NCBI RefSeq assembly: GCF_001469875.2
Contig: NZ_LOPW02000005.1
Location: 124,001 to 188,000, forward strand
Source: Haloferax marisrubri
Lineage (GTDB): Archaea > Halobacteriota > Halobacteria > Halobacteriales > Haloferacaceae
Direction of reading: 5' to 3'
Length of the DNA stretch: 64,000 nucleotides
The position numbers were made by a program, and so were the translations under genes. How positions within the stretch are numbered: the stretch's first letter is position 1; each line of letters opens with the position of its first letter. The notes beneath the pieces were generated by a model. The model ran no database searches. It saw only the letters and a list, made by a program, of their open reading frames with translations, and was not told the DNA's origin. Positions 1 to 8,472 of this stretch are shown in pieces.

Positions 1-1055
1 CGTTCAAACCCGGCGTCTACACCGTCACGAAGGACCTGAACTACCTCGAAGACAACTTCGAGAGCACGCAGGGTGACAGCGTGACCATATACGTCGAGGG
101 ACAGTTACGACAGGACTCGTCCCTCGAGATGATTTACCGCAACGGCGAGGACCCGCCGGAGTCGTTCGTGACGGACGACCGCCGCGCGGAGGCGACCAGC
201 ATCGTCACGGTCATCCGGAACTACGCGGAACAGGACCCCGAGTTCGCCGCGCTCGTCGCCCGGAACGACGCCAACGGTAACGGCGTCCCCGACGACAACC
301 TCGAGACGGTATACGACGAACTCCTCAGTTCGCCGGTATCGGACCAGGCGTCGTCGTACATCACGGAGGACTACCGGCAGACGCGCATCGTCTACACCGT
401 CGAGGGCGACGCCACGCAGGACGAAATCGTCGCCGACGGGAACGTCGTCGCCGAGCGCCTCCGCATGGACTCCACGGCGACCGGGAGCACCGTCGTCTTC
501 AAGGGAGTCTCCGACACGATTCTACTGTCGGCCATCGAGAGCCTCGCCGTCGCGCTCGCCGCGACTGCGCTGTTCCTGGTGTTGATCTACCAACTGCTCG
601 AAGGGCAGTGGACGCTCGGCGTGGTGAACCTCGTGCCCATCGTCGTCTCCATCGCGCTCCTCGCCGGGACGATGCGCTACCTCGGCATCCCGCTGAACGC
701 GTTGACGGCGACGATTCTCTCCATCGCTATCGGGCTGGGTATCGACTACTCCGCCCACGTTGTCCACCGGTTCGCCGACGAGTACAACACCGAAGGCCAC
801 GACCTCGACGAGGCGCTTCGGCTGACCGTCGGCGGGACCGGGGGCGCGCTCACCGGGAGCATGCTCACCACGACCACGGGCCTCGGCGTCCTCGCTATCG
901 CCATCACGCCCGTCCTCGGACAGTTCGGGGTCGTGACCGCGCTGAGTATCTTCTACTCGTACCTCACCGCGCTCCTCGTCACGCCCTCGGCTATCGTCCT
1001 CTGGGAGCGACTGACCCAGCAGGATACCGCCGCCGCGGCACCCACGTCCCCCTGA
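1..1055 (+). CDS. RND/MMPL-family exporter, C-terminal part (5' end outside window)
   Basis: The reading frame is open from the first bases, so the gene begins upstream and only the last ~350 codons are seen. A soluble extracytoplasmic domain comes first, followed by about five hydrophobic helices from base ~520 on. The helix containing GLGIDYSAHVVHRF matches the RND/MMPL proton-relay helix with its conserved Asp. The protein should sit in the cytoplasmic membrane and export hydrophobic substrates with the proton or sodium gradient. A membrane protein and a TetR regulator follow on the same strand, a common arrangement for a regulated efflux unit. The substrate cannot be told from sequence; family assignment is firm. 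Confidence 0.85.
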   Translation, partial: FKPGVYTVTKDLNYLEDNFESTQGDSVTIYVEGQLRQDSSLEMIYRNGEDPPESFVTDDRRAEATSIVTVIRNYAEQDPEFAALVARNDANGNGVPDDNLETVYDELLSSPVSDQASSYITEDYRQTRIVYTVEGDATQDEIVADGNVVAERLRMDSTATGSTVVFKGVSDTILLSAIESLAVALAATALFLVLIYQLLEGQWTLGVVNLVPIVVSIALLAGTMRYLGIPLNALTATILSIAIGLGIDYSAHVVHRFADEYNTEGHDLDEALRLTVGGTGGALTGSMLTTTTGLGVLAIAITPVLGQFGVVTALSIFYSYLTALLVTPSAIVLWERLTQQDTAAAAPTSP

Positions 1056-1319
1056 CGTATCGACTCCAAAGCCCCCACACCGAATCGATTCCACGATTCC
1101 ACCGACGAATCGCAGTCCCGGTCTCCCTGACGCGCCGACCTCCCGAATGCAGTTTGCCCCTGCCCCGGCCCCTACGCCCGCATCGCTCGCAAACCAGCCC
1201 ACACGGTCGAACCGAACGACGAACGAGCCCACACGAACCGACTCCCAACTGGCCCGGACGGTTGACGCATCGCACACGACCCGACGCCACACCCACGACA
1301 CACCACGAACGGAACTCTC

Positions 1320-1811
1320 ATGAGCGAGAATCAATCGAGTCCACGTATGTCCGCACTCACGAAGGTCCGCCCCTGGCTCGCCGCGATACTCGGGCTGGCG
1401 ATCACCGGACTCGGCCACCTGTACCTGCGGCGCTGGCGACGGGCCGCGATGTGGGTGCTTGTCACCCTCGCGGTGGCCACGCTGTTCGTACCCTCGGGGG
1501 CGTTCGAGGCCCTGAACGCCGCCGAAACGATGCCTCCCTCGGAGTTCGCGTCGGTCCTCACAGAGCTGTTGCCCGTCCTCGCGGTGAGTTTCGTGAGCGT
1601 CCTCGACGCCTTCTTCCTCGGTCTGCGGCAGGCCGCCGAGGCGCAGGCGAAGGCCGCTCGCGACGCCGCCGAAGCCGACGACGCGGTGCTGACCGATTCC
1701 GACGCCGAGTCGGACGAAGTCACGTGCCCCGAATGCGGCCGCGAGGTCGACGCCGACCTCGACTTCTGCCATTGGTGTACCACCCGCCTCGACGAACCGA
1801 CTGACCGCTGA
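1320..1811 (+). CDS. Small membrane protein with C-terminal zinc ribbon
   Basis: 163 residues, function unknown. Two to three hydrophobic helices lie around residues 17-60 and 75-103, then a charged linker rich in Ala, Asp and Glu, then a CPxCG-type zinc ribbon (CPECG about 22 residues before the end, then CHWC). The N-terminal part with GLGHLYLRRWRRA resembles the GxGxxYxG-type small membrane proteins of archaea. A second possible start lies at 1347 (MSALTKV), which would remove nine polar residues. It sits between an RND exporter and a TetR regulator on the same strand with short gaps, so it may be part of the same export module, but that is inference. Confidence 0.75.
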   Translation: MSENQSSPRMSALTKVRPWLAAILGLAITGLGHLYLRRWRRAAMWVLVTLAVATLFVPSGAFEALNAAETMPPSEFASVLTELLPVLAVSFVSVLDAFFLGLRQAAEAQAKAARDAAEADDAVLTDSDAESDEVTCPECGREVDADLDFCHWCTTRLDEPTDR

Positions 1812-1831
1812 GAATCCCAACGAGACACATC

Positions 1832-2557
1832 ATGGACGACGACCGAATCGACACCGGCCGAAGCGAGACCGAGCAGGCGATTATGGACGCCACGCTCCGA
1901 GCCCTCGCGAAACACGGCTACGCCGACCTCTCGATAAAGAACATCGGCACGGAGTTCGAAAAGAGCACCTCGCTTCTGTACTACCACTACGAGAACAAAG
2001 ACGAACTCCTGCTCGCGTTCCTCGACTACATCATCGACCTGTTCGTCGAGACCATCGACCCGGACGCCGACGACCCCGACGCGGAGCTTCGGGAGTTCGT
2101 CGAGTACGTCCTCCCGCCGGAGGGCGACCTCACGTCTTGCGAGACGGTTCCCGCCGGAGTTCCGTCGCCGATTCCCGACGACAGCGGCGTGGACCCGTTC
2201 CAGCGAGCGATCTTCGAACTCCGCACGCAGACCATCCACGACGAGGAGTTCCGCAAGAAGTTCACACGCGTGGAGTCGCACATGGTCGACACCGTCACGA
2301 CGCTCATCAAGCGGGAGATGGAGGCGGGTCACTACCGGGAGATGAACGCGGAGATGATGGCCGAGAACCTGATGGCCTTCCTCTTTCGCAGCCTCGACGT
2401 CCGCGTCACCGGGACGCGACTGGAGTCGGCCTACGCGATGCGCGACTCCGTGTACTTCCTCCTCGACAACGTGATGCCGAAGGAGGGTAACCCGACGGAG
2501 GCCGCCGCGGCCGACACCGACCTCGACCACGCGGACGACTCCGACAACGACGCATAA
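1832..2557 (+). CDS. TetR/AcrR-family transcriptional regulator
   Basis: 241 residues. An N-terminal helix-turn-helix DNA-binding domain spans about residues 12-60, with the typical TetR pattern KHGYADLSIKNIG and STSLLYYHYENKDELL. The rest is the helical ligand-binding and dimerisation domain, ending in an acidic tail typical of halophiles. It starts 20 bases after the zinc-ribbon membrane protein and follows an RND exporter, so it probably represses that transport unit when no ligand is bound. This regulatory target is inferred from context only. The family call rests on the clear HTH. Confidence 0.88.
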   Translation: MDDDRIDTGRSETEQAIMDATLRALAKHGYADLSIKNIGTEFEKSTSLLYYHYENKDELLLAFLDYIIDLFVETIDPDADDPDAELREFVEYVLPPEGDLTSCETVPAGVPSPIPDDSGVDPFQRAIFELRTQTIHDEEFRKKFTRVESHMVDTVTTLIKREMEAGHYREMNAEMMAENLMAFLFRSLDVRVTGTRLESAYAMRDSVYFLLDNVMPKEGNPTEAAAADTDLDHADDSDNDA

Positions 2558-2590
2558 CGCTCGCCGTCCGCGTACCGGCCCGAACTGGTT

Positions 2591-2941
2591 TTATCGCTCT
2601 TCGTTCTCGACGAAGTCCACGACCGCCTGTGCCCCTTGGAAGCCGTCGGCGAGGCGGTCGACGAGTTCGCCGTCCTCGAACAGGAGGAGCGTCGGGACGC
2701 TCCGAATCGTGTACCGCTCTGCGACCGACATGTCCGTCTGGGGGTTTATCATCGCGACGACCACGTCGGTGGCTTTCGCGACGTTGCCCAGCACCGGCTC
2801 GATGCTCTGACACAGCGTACAGCCCTTGGTGTAGATGTCGAGGAGGACCCGGTCGTGTTCGGCCACGAGGGCGTCGAGTTCCTCGGCGGTGTCGATTCGC
2901 ACGGGCTTCGTCGGTGCGGTCGCGGACTCTGTCGAACTCAT
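2591..2941 (-). CDS. Thioredoxin-family protein
   Basis: 116 residues, the usual thioredoxin length. The fold is recognisable: a strand leading to the redox motif CTLC (residues 41-44), and the cis-Pro segment IRSVPTLLLFEDGE. The active site is preceded by TKG and lacks the classic WCGPC, so reduction potential and partner may differ from a housekeeping thioredoxin. The ATG at 2941 was chosen because the frame upstream encodes unconserved, Arg-rich sequence, and because a TATA-like AATCATAAG (minus strand, about 2964-2972) lies about 25 bases upstream, giving a leaderless mRNA. The inverted repeat GTGGTG-5-CACCAC lies just upstream of that TATA box. Confidence 0.85.
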   Translation of the reverse strand: MSSTESATAPTKPVRIDTAEELDALVAEHDRVLLDIYTKGCTLCQSIEPVLGNVAKATDVVVAMINPQTDMSVAERYTIRSVPTLLLFEDGELVDRLADGFQGAQAVVDFVENEER

Positions 2942-2982
2942 TGACGGGAATACGTAACCGGTGTTCTTATGATTTCGGTGAG

Positions 2983-2999
2983 GTGGTGTACCACACCAC
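2983..2999. promoter_or_regulatory. Inverted repeat upstream of thioredoxin promoter
   Basis: GTGGTG, five bases, CACCAC. It lies immediately upstream of the TATA-like element of the minus-strand thioredoxin gene and about 55 bases from the plus-strand TATA box of the tRNA-Ser/rps13 transcript. The position fits an operator, but no cognate regulator is known to me and the match could be chance. Confidence 0.3.
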
Positions 3000-3053
3000 A
3001 TCGCCGGCGAGCGGCGGTGTCTCGGGCTGTCACGCGAGGTCCCTTTCGTGATG

Positions 3054-3061
3054 TTTAAGTA
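3054..3061 (+). promoter_or_regulatory. TATA box for tRNA-Ser / rps13 operon
   Basis: TTTAAGTA in a locally AT-rich stretch. Transcription would start about 25 bases downstream (~3085), ahead of tRNA-Ser(GCT) at 3146. No other TATA-like element is visible between the tRNA and rps13, so the tRNA and the ribosomal operon may share this promoter. Confidence 0.55.
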
Positions 3062-3145
3062 ATGCCCCCGTCTCGTAACGGATGCAATCGATGTAGGGGA
3101 ATGTCGTCCCCGAGTCCGGAAGGGCGAAACTAACACGACCGAAGT

Positions 3146-3230
3146 GTTGCGGTAGCCAAGCCTGGCCCAAGGCGCTGGGTTGCTAACTCAGTGGCGTCAA
3201 GCCCCCGGGGTTCGAATCCCCGCCGCAACG
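3146..3230 (+). tRNA. tRNA-Ser(GCT)
   Basis: 85 bases, with a long variable arm as expected for a class II tRNA. Acceptor strand GTTGCGG pairs with CCGCAAC, followed by discriminator G, which is typical of serine tRNAs. The anticodon loop is TTGCTAA, closed by CTGGG/CTCAG, giving anticodon GCT, which reads AGC and AGT codons. The T arm carries GTTCGAATC. No intron is present and the CCA end is not encoded. It ends only 23 bases before rps13, so it could be released by RNase P and RNase Z from a common precursor with the ribosomal operon. Confidence 0.95.
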
Positions 3231-3253
3231 CTCACAACACGACTTCCAAAGTC

Positions 3254-3757
3254 ATGAGTGCAGAAGAACCACAGGACGGCTCTCCGGAGGAGGAAGAGGA
3301 CCTCCGTTACTTCATCCGAATTGGTCAGACCGACCTTGACGGAACGAAGACGGTAGAGCGCAGTCTGACGGACATGAAGGGTATCGGCAAGCGCACAGCG
3401 CGCATCATCGCCGACGCCGCGGAAGTGAACCGAACGGCGCTGTTCGGTAAGCTCCCCGAAGACGAGATCGACTCCGTTGTCGATGTCGTCGAGAACTTCG
3501 AGGACCACGCCCCCGAGTGGATGGCAAACCGACGGAAGGACTTCTTCTCCGGTGAGACCGACCACATCACGGGTTCGGACCTCGAAGAAAAGCGGCGGCA
3601 TGATATCAACCGCATGAAGATGATCAGCTCCTACAAGGGCGTTCGACACCAGCGCGGCCAGAAGGTTCGCGGCCAGCGGACGAAGTCCACTGGACGTACC
3701 GAAGGCACCATCGGTGTCAACGTCGAGGAGATCAAGGAGGCGCAGGCTGAAGAATGA
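3254..3757 (+). CDS. rps13: 30S ribosomal protein S13 (uS13)
   Basis: 167 residues, archaeal/eukaryotic-type uS13 in the head of the small subunit, contacting tRNA and the L5/S19 bridge region. The family pattern GIGKRTARIIADAAEV is visible near residue 42, and the basic C-terminal segment GVRHQRGQKVRGQRTKSTGR is the rRNA-binding tail. The start at 3254 gives MSAEEPQ and an acidic N-terminus; upstream codons overlap the tRNA. It is the first protein gene of the rps13-rps4-rps11-rpoD run, overlapping rps4 by four bases (ATGA). Confidence 0.97.
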   Translation: MSAEEPQDGSPEEEEDLRYFIRIGQTDLDGTKTVERSLTDMKGIGKRTARIIADAAEVNRTALFGKLPEDEIDSVVDVVENFEDHAPEWMANRRKDFFSGETDHITGSDLEEKRRHDINRMKMISSYKGVRHQRGQKVRGQRTKSTGRTEGTIGVNVEEIKEAQAEE

Positions 3758-4281
3758 CGACGGGTAACAACACCAAGTTCTACGAGACCCCGAACCACCC
3801 GTTCCAGGGCGAGCGTATCGCGCAGGAATCGGACCTCCTCTCTCGGTACGGTCTCAAGAACAAGGAAGAACTCTGGCGCGCGCAGTCCGAACTGCGCAAC
3901 CTCCGCCGCGAGGCGCGACGCCTCCTCGGCGAGGCCCAGGGTGACGTCGAAGAAGCCGAGTCGCTCGGTGCCGAGTTCATGGCGCGCATGCGCCGCTACG
4001 GCATCCTCTCTGCGGAGGACGACATCTCCCAGACGCTGCGTCTCGACGTGACCGACATCCTCGAGCGTCGGTTCCAGACGGTCGCCTACCGCAAGGGGCT
4101 CGCACAGACGCCCCAGCAGGCCCGTCAGTTCATCGTCCACGGTCACGTGACCGTCGACGGTGCTCGGACGACCGTCCCCTCCCGCAAGGTCGAGGTCGAC
4201 GAAGAGGACACCGTGGCGTTCGACGAGACGTCGAAGCTCGCGGATGAACTGCACCCTGAGCGCGCGGAGGCCCAAGAATGA
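3754..4281 (+). CDS. rps4: 30S ribosomal protein S4 (uS4)
   Basis: 175 residues, archaeal uS4, a primary 16S rRNA binder that nucleates assembly of the small-subunit body. The S4 RNA-binding domain is seen near residues 104-150 ([20 protein letters not shown], then [13 protein letters not shown]). There are no zinc-ligand cysteines, which is common in archaeal S4. It overlaps rps13 and rps11 by four bases at each end, pointing to translational coupling. Confidence 0.97.
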   Translation: MTTGNNTKFYETPNHPFQGERIAQESDLLSRYGLKNKEELWRAQSELRNLRREARRLLGEAQGDVEEAESLGAEFMARMRRYGILSAEDDISQTLRLDVTDILERRFQTVAYRKGLAQTPQQARQFIVHGHVTVDGARTTVPSRKVEVDEEDTVAFDETSKLADELHPERAEAQE

Positions 4282-4670
4282 GCGAATCCGAAACCGGTGA
4301 CAAGTGGGGCATCGCCCACGTTCACGCATCGTTCAACAACACGCTCATCACGGTGACTGACATCACGGGCGCCGAGACGATCGTCAAGTCGTCCGGTGGT
4401 TCCGTCGTCAAGCAGAACCGTGACGAGGCATCTCCGTACGCGGCCATGCAGATGGCAGAGAGCGTCGCCGACCAGATCAAGGCGGCCGGTATCGCCGGTC
4501 TGCACGTCCGCGTTCGCGGTCCCGGTGGCAACGGTAACAAGAGCCCCGGACCCGGCGCACAGGCAACGATTCGCGCCCTCGCTCGCGCCGGTCTCGAGAT
4601 CGGTCGCATCGAGGACGTGACGCCGATTCCGCACGACGGAACTCGCGCGCCGAAAAACAGCCGACTCTAA
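4278..4670 (+). CDS. rps11: 30S ribosomal protein S11 (uS11)
   Basis: 130 residues, uS11 of the platform of the small subunit, lining the E-site mRNA path. Recognised by [15 protein letters not shown] near residue 14, the [21 protein letters not shown] loop region around residue 80, and the conserved C-terminus [13 protein letters not shown]. It overlaps rps4 by four bases and is followed six bases later by rpoD, the standard archaeal order. Confidence 0.97.
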   Translation: MSESETGDKWGIAHVHASFNNTLITVTDITGAETIVKSSGGSVVKQNRDEASPYAAMQMAESVADQIKAAGIAGLHVRVRGPGGNGNKSPGPGAQATIRALARAGLEIGRIEDVTPIPHDGTRAPKNSRL

Positions 4671-4676
4671 CACACC

Positions 4677-5456
4677 ATGGTAAACGACTTCCAGGTCGAG
4701 TTCATCGAACGCGAAGACCGACGCGCCCGTTTCGTCGCGCGCGGTCTGACCCCGGCGCTAGCCAACGGCATTCGCCGGGCGATGGTCGCCGACGTGCCGA
4801 CGTTCTCCATCGACACCGTTCGGTTCGTGGAGAACACCTCGGTCATGTTCGACGAGATGATCGGGCTTCGTCTCGGTCTGGTTCCGTTGACCACGCCTCT
4901 CGACGACTTCGAACCCGGTGACACCGTCACCGTCGCGCTCGAAGTCGACGGGCCGGCAACCGCGTACTCCGGGGACATCGAATCCGCGGACGACATGGTC
5001 GTCCCGGCGGACGAGAACATCCCCATCATCGAGCTGAAGGAGGGCCAGCGCCTCGAGTTCGAGGCCGACGCCGTCCTCGGTTACGGAAAGGACCACGCCA
5101 AGAACCAAGGCGGGGTCGCCGTCGGCTACCGACACCTCCAGCGCGTGGAGGTCGTCGGCGACGCCGGCGAGTTCGATGAACAGGAGCCGAACATCCTCCG
5201 CGGCGTCATCGAAGAGGCCGCGGCGGAGCACGCCGAGGGGGACGCCGAAGACGGCGACCTCGTCGCGACAGAAACGTTCGGCAACGACCTGACGGAGCGG
5301 TACCCCGGTAAAGAGGTCGAAGTACACGACGTGCCCGAAGCGTTCGTCTTCAGTGTGGAGACGGACGGTTCGTTCGACGTCGACGAACTCGTGACCCGCG
5401 CTGTCGCCTCCTTGGGTGACCGCGCGGCCGAGCTCGAAGAGAAGGTCGCACTGTAA
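4677..5456 (+). CDS. rpoD: DNA-directed RNA polymerase subunit D (Rpo3)
   Basis: 259 residues, the alpha-like subunit which with RpoL forms the platform that nucleates RNAP assembly. The alpha-type dimerisation motif is seen near the start ([19 protein letters not shown]) and the C-terminal dimerisation helix at the end. In many archaea this subunit carries an Fe-S cluster bound by four cysteines in an inserted domain. Here the protein contains no cysteine at all, and the corresponding segment is acidic, so no cluster can be held. It follows rps11 by six bases and ends the first part of the ribosomal operon; tRNA-Leu(CAG) lies downstream. Confidence 0.97.
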   Translation: MVNDFQVEFIEREDRRARFVARGLTPALANGIRRAMVADVPTFSIDTVRFVENTSVMFDEMIGLRLGLVPLTTPLDDFEPGDTVTVALEVDGPATAYSGDIESADDMVVPADENIPIIELKEGQRLEFEADAVLGYGKDHAKNQGGVAVGYRHLQRVEVVGDAGEFDEQEPNILRGVIEEAAAEHAEGDAEDGDLVATETFGNDLTERYPGKEVEVHDVPEAFVFSVETDGSFDVDELVTRAVASLGDRAAELEEKVAL

Positions 5457-5565
5457 GAATGAATACTGCCCCGTCTCAACACCGACGTTCGCCCGCCCCA
5501 CGAGGGGTCACAGCCACCGATAGCGTGGCGTGTGACTCCCTCACGGCGGCGGGCCGGACCGAAGG

Positions 5566-5575
5566 TGTTTTTACG
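5566..5575 (+). promoter_or_regulatory. TATA box for tRNA-Leu(CAG) and rpl18e operon
   Basis: TGTTTTTACG, about 28 bases before tRNA-Leu(CAG). The spacing is right for initiation at or just before the mature tRNA 5' end. It would restart transcription of the second half of the cluster. Confidence 0.55.
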
Positions 5576-5600
5576 GGGCATGAAGTACAGCGGAATGCTT

Positions 5601-5685
5601 GCAGGGATAGCCAAGTCTGGCCAACGGCGCAGCGTTCAGGGCGCTGTCTCATAGGAGTCCGCAGGTTCAAATCCTGCTCCCTGCA
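5601..5685 (+). tRNA. tRNA-Leu(CAG)
   Basis: 85 bases, class II with a long variable arm. Acceptor GCAGGGA pairs with TCCCTGC, discriminator A as expected for leucine. Anticodon stem CAGCG/CGCTG closes loop TTCAGGG, giving anticodon CAG for codon CTG, a heavily used leucine codon in this GC-rich genome. T arm GGTTCAAATC. No intron, no encoded CCA. It sits in the gap between rpoD and rpl18e and ends 26 bases before rpl18e. Confidence 0.95.
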
Positions 5686-5711
5686 CTCCGCTTTCTCTCT
5701 GGAGGTAGACA

Positions 5712-6062
5712 ATGAGTAAGACGAACCCGAGACTCAACAGTCTCATCGCCGAGCTGAAGGCGGTCTCGCGTGAGTCCGGTGCCAACGTCTGGCAGGATGT
5801 CGCGGACCGTCTCGAAAAGCCACGGCGCACCCACGCGGAAGTCAACCTTGGTCGTATCGAACGATACGCTCAGGAAGACGAGACCGTCGTCGTGCCCGGC
5901 AAGGTGCTGGGTAGCGGTGTGCTGCAGAAGAACGTCACAGTCGCGGCCGTGGACTTCTCGTCCACCGCTCGAAAGAAGATCGAGCAGGTCGGCGACACCG
6001 TGACGCTAGAACAACTCGCTGAACAGAACCCCGACGGGTCCAACGTACGGGTGATCCGATGA
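5712..6062 (+). CDS. rpl18e: 50S ribosomal protein L18e (eL18)
   Basis: 116 residues, eL18, an archaeal/eukaryotic protein related to bacterial L15. Recognised by the N-terminus [20 protein letters not shown] and the [10 protein letters not shown] segment near residue 62. A strong Shine-Dalgarno GGAGGT lies seven bases before the ATG, worth noting because many transcripts here are leaderless: this gene is behind a tRNA on its transcript and needs a leadered start. It overlaps rpl13 by four bases. Confidence 0.97.
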   Translation: MSKTNPRLNSLIAELKAVSRESGANVWQDVADRLEKPRRTHAEVNLGRIERYAQEDETVVVPGKVLGSGVLQKNVTVAAVDFSSTARKKIEQVGDTVTLEQLAEQNPDGSNVRVIR

Positions 6063-6496
6063 GCCTCGCAGAATTCGACGCAGACGTCGTCGTCGACGCT
6101 CGAAACTGCATCGTCGGCCGCGTCGCCTCGGAGGTCGCACAGCGCGCCCTCGCAGGGGAGACGGTCGCCGTCGTCAACGCGGAAGACGCCGTCATCACGG
6201 GCTCGGAAGAGGACGTGATGGCCAAGTACAGAAAGCGCGTCGAAGTCGGTTCGGACCAGGGTCCGTACTACCCGAAGCGTCCCGACCGCATCTTCAAGCG
6301 TGCCATCCGCGGCATGCTTCCGTACAAGAAGCCCCGCGGCCGCGAGGCGCTCTCGAACGTCCGCGTCTACGTCGGCAATCCGTACGACGAAGACGGCGAG
6401 ATGCTCGAAGACACCTCGCTGGACCGCCTTTCGAACATCAAGTTCATCTCGCTCGGAGAGGTCTCCGAGAAGCTGGGTGCTAACGTCACATGGTAA
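6059..6496 (+). CDS. rpl13: 50S ribosomal protein L13 (uL13)
   Basis: 145 residues, archaeal uL13, an early-assembling large-subunit protein. Features: [21 protein letters not shown] near residue 11 and the conserved [14 protein letters not shown] near residue 85. It overlaps rpl18e by four bases and rps9 by seven, consistent with coupled translation of the rpl18e-rpl13-rps9-rpoN-rpoK-eno-rps2 unit. Confidence 0.97.
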   Translation: MSLAEFDADVVVDARNCIVGRVASEVAQRALAGETVAVVNAEDAVITGSEEDVMAKYRKRVEVGSDQGPYYPKRPDRIFKRAIRGMLPYKKPRGREALSNVRVYVGNPYDEDGEMLEDTSLDRLSNIKFISLGEVSEKLGANVTW

Positions 6497-6888
6497 CGAA
6501 CACGTCCGGTAAGAAGAAGACCGCAATCGCCCGCGCCACCGTGCGCGAGGGCGAGGGTCGAGTCCGAATCAACTCCCAGCCGGTCGAGCTGGTCGAGCCG
6601 GAGATGGCCCGCCTCAAGATGCTGGAACCGTTCCGCATCGCAGGCGAGGACCTCCGCTCGCAGGTCGACATCGACGTGCGCGTCAACGGCGGCGGCGTGG
6701 CCGGTCAGGCCGACGCAGTCCGCACCGCGCTCGCTCGTGGGCTGGTGCAGCACCTGAACGACGCGGAGCTTCGCGACGCGTACATGGAGTTCGACCGCTC
6801 GCTTCTGGTCAACGACGTTCGCCAGTCCGAACCCAAGAAGTGGGGCGGACCGGGCGCACGCGCTCGTTACCAGAAGTCCTACCGCTGA
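6490..6888 (+). CDS. rps9: 30S ribosomal protein S9 (uS9)
   Basis: 132 residues, uS9, whose C-terminal tail reaches the P-site tRNA. The tail [14 protein letters not shown] ends in the conserved SYR, and the N-terminus [20 protein letters not shown] is typical. It overlaps rpl13 by seven bases and precedes rpoN by twelve. Confidence 0.97.
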   Translation: MVTNTSGKKKTAIARATVREGEGRVRINSQPVELVEPEMARLKMLEPFRIAGEDLRSQVDIDVRVNGGGVAGQADAVRTALARGLVQHLNDAELRDAYMEFDRSLLVNDVRQSEPKKWGGPGARARYQKSYR

Positions 6889-6900
6889 GGTGATCTAACC

Positions 6901-7095
6901 ATGATGATTCCCGTCCGGTGTTTCACCTGCGGCACAGTGATCGGCGAACACTGGGACGAGTTCAAAGCCCGTGCTCGCGAGGGCGACGAGGACCCCGCTG
7001 AAGTCCTCGACGACCTCGGAGTCACGCGTGCCTGCTGCCGGCGGATGATGGTGTCGCACAAGGACCTCGTGGACGTCGTATCTCCCTACCAATGA
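6901..7095 (+). CDS. rpoN: DNA-directed RNA polymerase subunit N (Rpo10)
   Basis: 64 residues, the small zinc-binding platform subunit equivalent to eukaryotic Rpb10. All four zinc ligands are present: C7 and C10 (CFTC) and the adjacent pair C45-C46 (ACCRRMM), the unusual HX/CC zinc bundle of the family. Two consecutive ATG codons occur; the second (6904) would give the common MIPVRCF start, so either is possible. It overlaps rpoK by four bases (ATGA). Confidence 0.96.
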   Translation: MMIPVRCFTCGTVIGEHWDEFKARAREGDEDPAEVLDDLGVTRACCRRMMVSHKDLVDVVSPYQ

Positions 7096-7268
7096 TTCAA
7101 CGGTACAACCGATACGAGAAGGCACGAATCCTCGGCGCGCGAGCGCTGCAGGTCTCCTACGGTGCACCCGTTCTCGTCGATTCGGAACAGACAGAACCGA
7201 TATTAATCGCCGCTGAGGAGTACGACGCAGGTGTACTTCCGTTCACCGTCAAACGAGAGGGTAAGTGA
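7092..7268 (+). CDS. rpoK: DNA-directed RNA polymerase subunit K (Rpo6)
   Basis: 58 residues, equivalent to Rpb6 / bacterial omega, which stabilises the largest subunits. The translation begins [20 protein letters not shown] and continues through the family motif [19 protein letters not shown], ending VKREGK. The core [14 protein letters not shown] is diagnostic. It overlaps rpoN by four bases and lies four bases before eno. Small but unambiguous. Confidence 0.95.
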   Translation: MIQRYNRYEKARILGARALQVSYGAPVLVDSEQTEPILIAAEEYDAGVLPFTVKREGK

Positions 7269-7272
7269 CAAC

Positions 7273-8472
7273 ATGACTCGAATCACATCCGTAGCGCTGC
7301 GCCGCGTACTCGACTCCCGTGGAAACCCGACGGTCGAAGCCGACGTGCTCACCGAATCCGGTGGGTTCGGTCGCGCTGCGGCCCCGAGCGGGGCATCCAC
7401 CGGCGAGTACGAGGCGATCGAACTGCCGCCGACCGAAGCCATCGCCGCCGCGCGGCGACACGCCGTTCCCCGACTCGTGGACGAGGTCCACGCGGGCAAC
7501 CAGCGTGAGGTCGACGCGACGCTTCGCGCCGCCGACGGCTCCGAGAACTTCTCGGAAATCGGCGCGAACAGCGCGGTCGCCATCTCGATGGCGGCCGCCA
7601 AGGCCGGTGCCGACGTGCTCGGTGCACCCCTGTACCAGCATCTCGGCGGCGCGTTCCGCGGCGACAACTTCCCGACGCCGCTCGGGAACGTCATCGGTGG
7701 CGGTGAACACGCGAAGGAAGCGACGAACATCCAGGAGTTCCTCGCCGCGCCCGTCGGCGCGCCGAGCGTCTCCGAAGCCGTCTTCGCCAACGCGAAGGTC
7801 CACGCCCGCGCGTCCGAGATTCTCGACGAGCGCGGCGTGCCCGCCGCGAAGGGCGACGAGGGTGCGTGGGCACCGCCGGTATCCGACGCCGACGCGTTCG
7901 AGATCATGTCCGAAGCGGTCTCCGACGTCGAGGACGAACTCGGCTTCGAGATTCGCTTCGGCCTCGACATCGCGGCCTCGGAGATGTTCGAAGACGGCGT
8001 CTACCACTACGGTGACGAGACGAAGACGACCGACGAGCAGATCGACTACGTCGCCGAGATGGTCGACGAGTACGACCTCGTCTACGTCGAAGACCCCCTC
8101 GACGAGAACGACTACGAGGGCTTCGCGGAACTCACAGAGCGCGTGGGCGACCGCACGCTCATCTGCGGTGACGACCTGTTCGTCACCAACGTCGACCGTC
8201 TGCAGGACGGCATCGACGTGGGCGCCGCGAACTCCATCCTCATCAAGCCGAACCAGATCGGGACGCTGACCGACGCGTTCGACGCCGTCGAACTGGCCTC
8301 CCGAAACGGGATGGACGCCGTCATCTCTCACCGCTCCGGTGAGACGGAAGACGCGACCATCGCACACCTCGCCGTCGCAACCGACGCGCCGTTCATCAAG
8401 ACTGGCACGGTGCAGGGCGAGCGAACCGCCAAACTGAACGAACTCATCCGCATCGCGGACGACGCAGTATGA
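7273..8472 (+). CDS. eno: Enolase (phosphopyruvate hydratase)
   Basis: 399 residues, converts 2-phosphoglycerate to phosphoenolpyruvate in the cytoplasm. Recognised by [19 protein letters not shown] near the N-terminus, the metal-binding acids in [15 protein letters not shown] and [10 protein letters not shown], and the lid and active site segment [17 protein letters not shown] near residue 350. The ATG at 7273 directly follows rpoK; upstream codons lie inside rpoK. The last four bases overlap rps2. Enolase in this operon is a conserved archaeal arrangement linking glycolysis/gluconeogenesis with the translation apparatus. Confidence 0.97.
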   Translation: MTRITSVALRRVLDSRGNPTVEADVLTESGGFGRAAAPSGASTGEYEAIELPPTEAIAAARRHAVPRLVDEVHAGNQREVDATLRAADGSENFSEIGANSAVAISMAAAKAGADVLGAPLYQHLGGAFRGDNFPTPLGNVIGGGEHAKEATNIQEFLAAPVGAPSVSEAVFANAKVHARASEILDERGVPAAKGDEGAWAPPVSDADAFEIMSEAVSDVEDELGFEIRFGLDIAASEMFEDGVYHYGDETKTTDEQIDYVAEMVDEYDLVYVEDPLDENDYEGFAELTERVGDRTLICGDDLFVTNVDRLQDGIDVGAANSILIKPNQIGTLTDAFDAVELASRNGMDAVISHRSGETEDATIAHLAVATDAPFIKTGTVQGERTAKLNELIRIADDAV

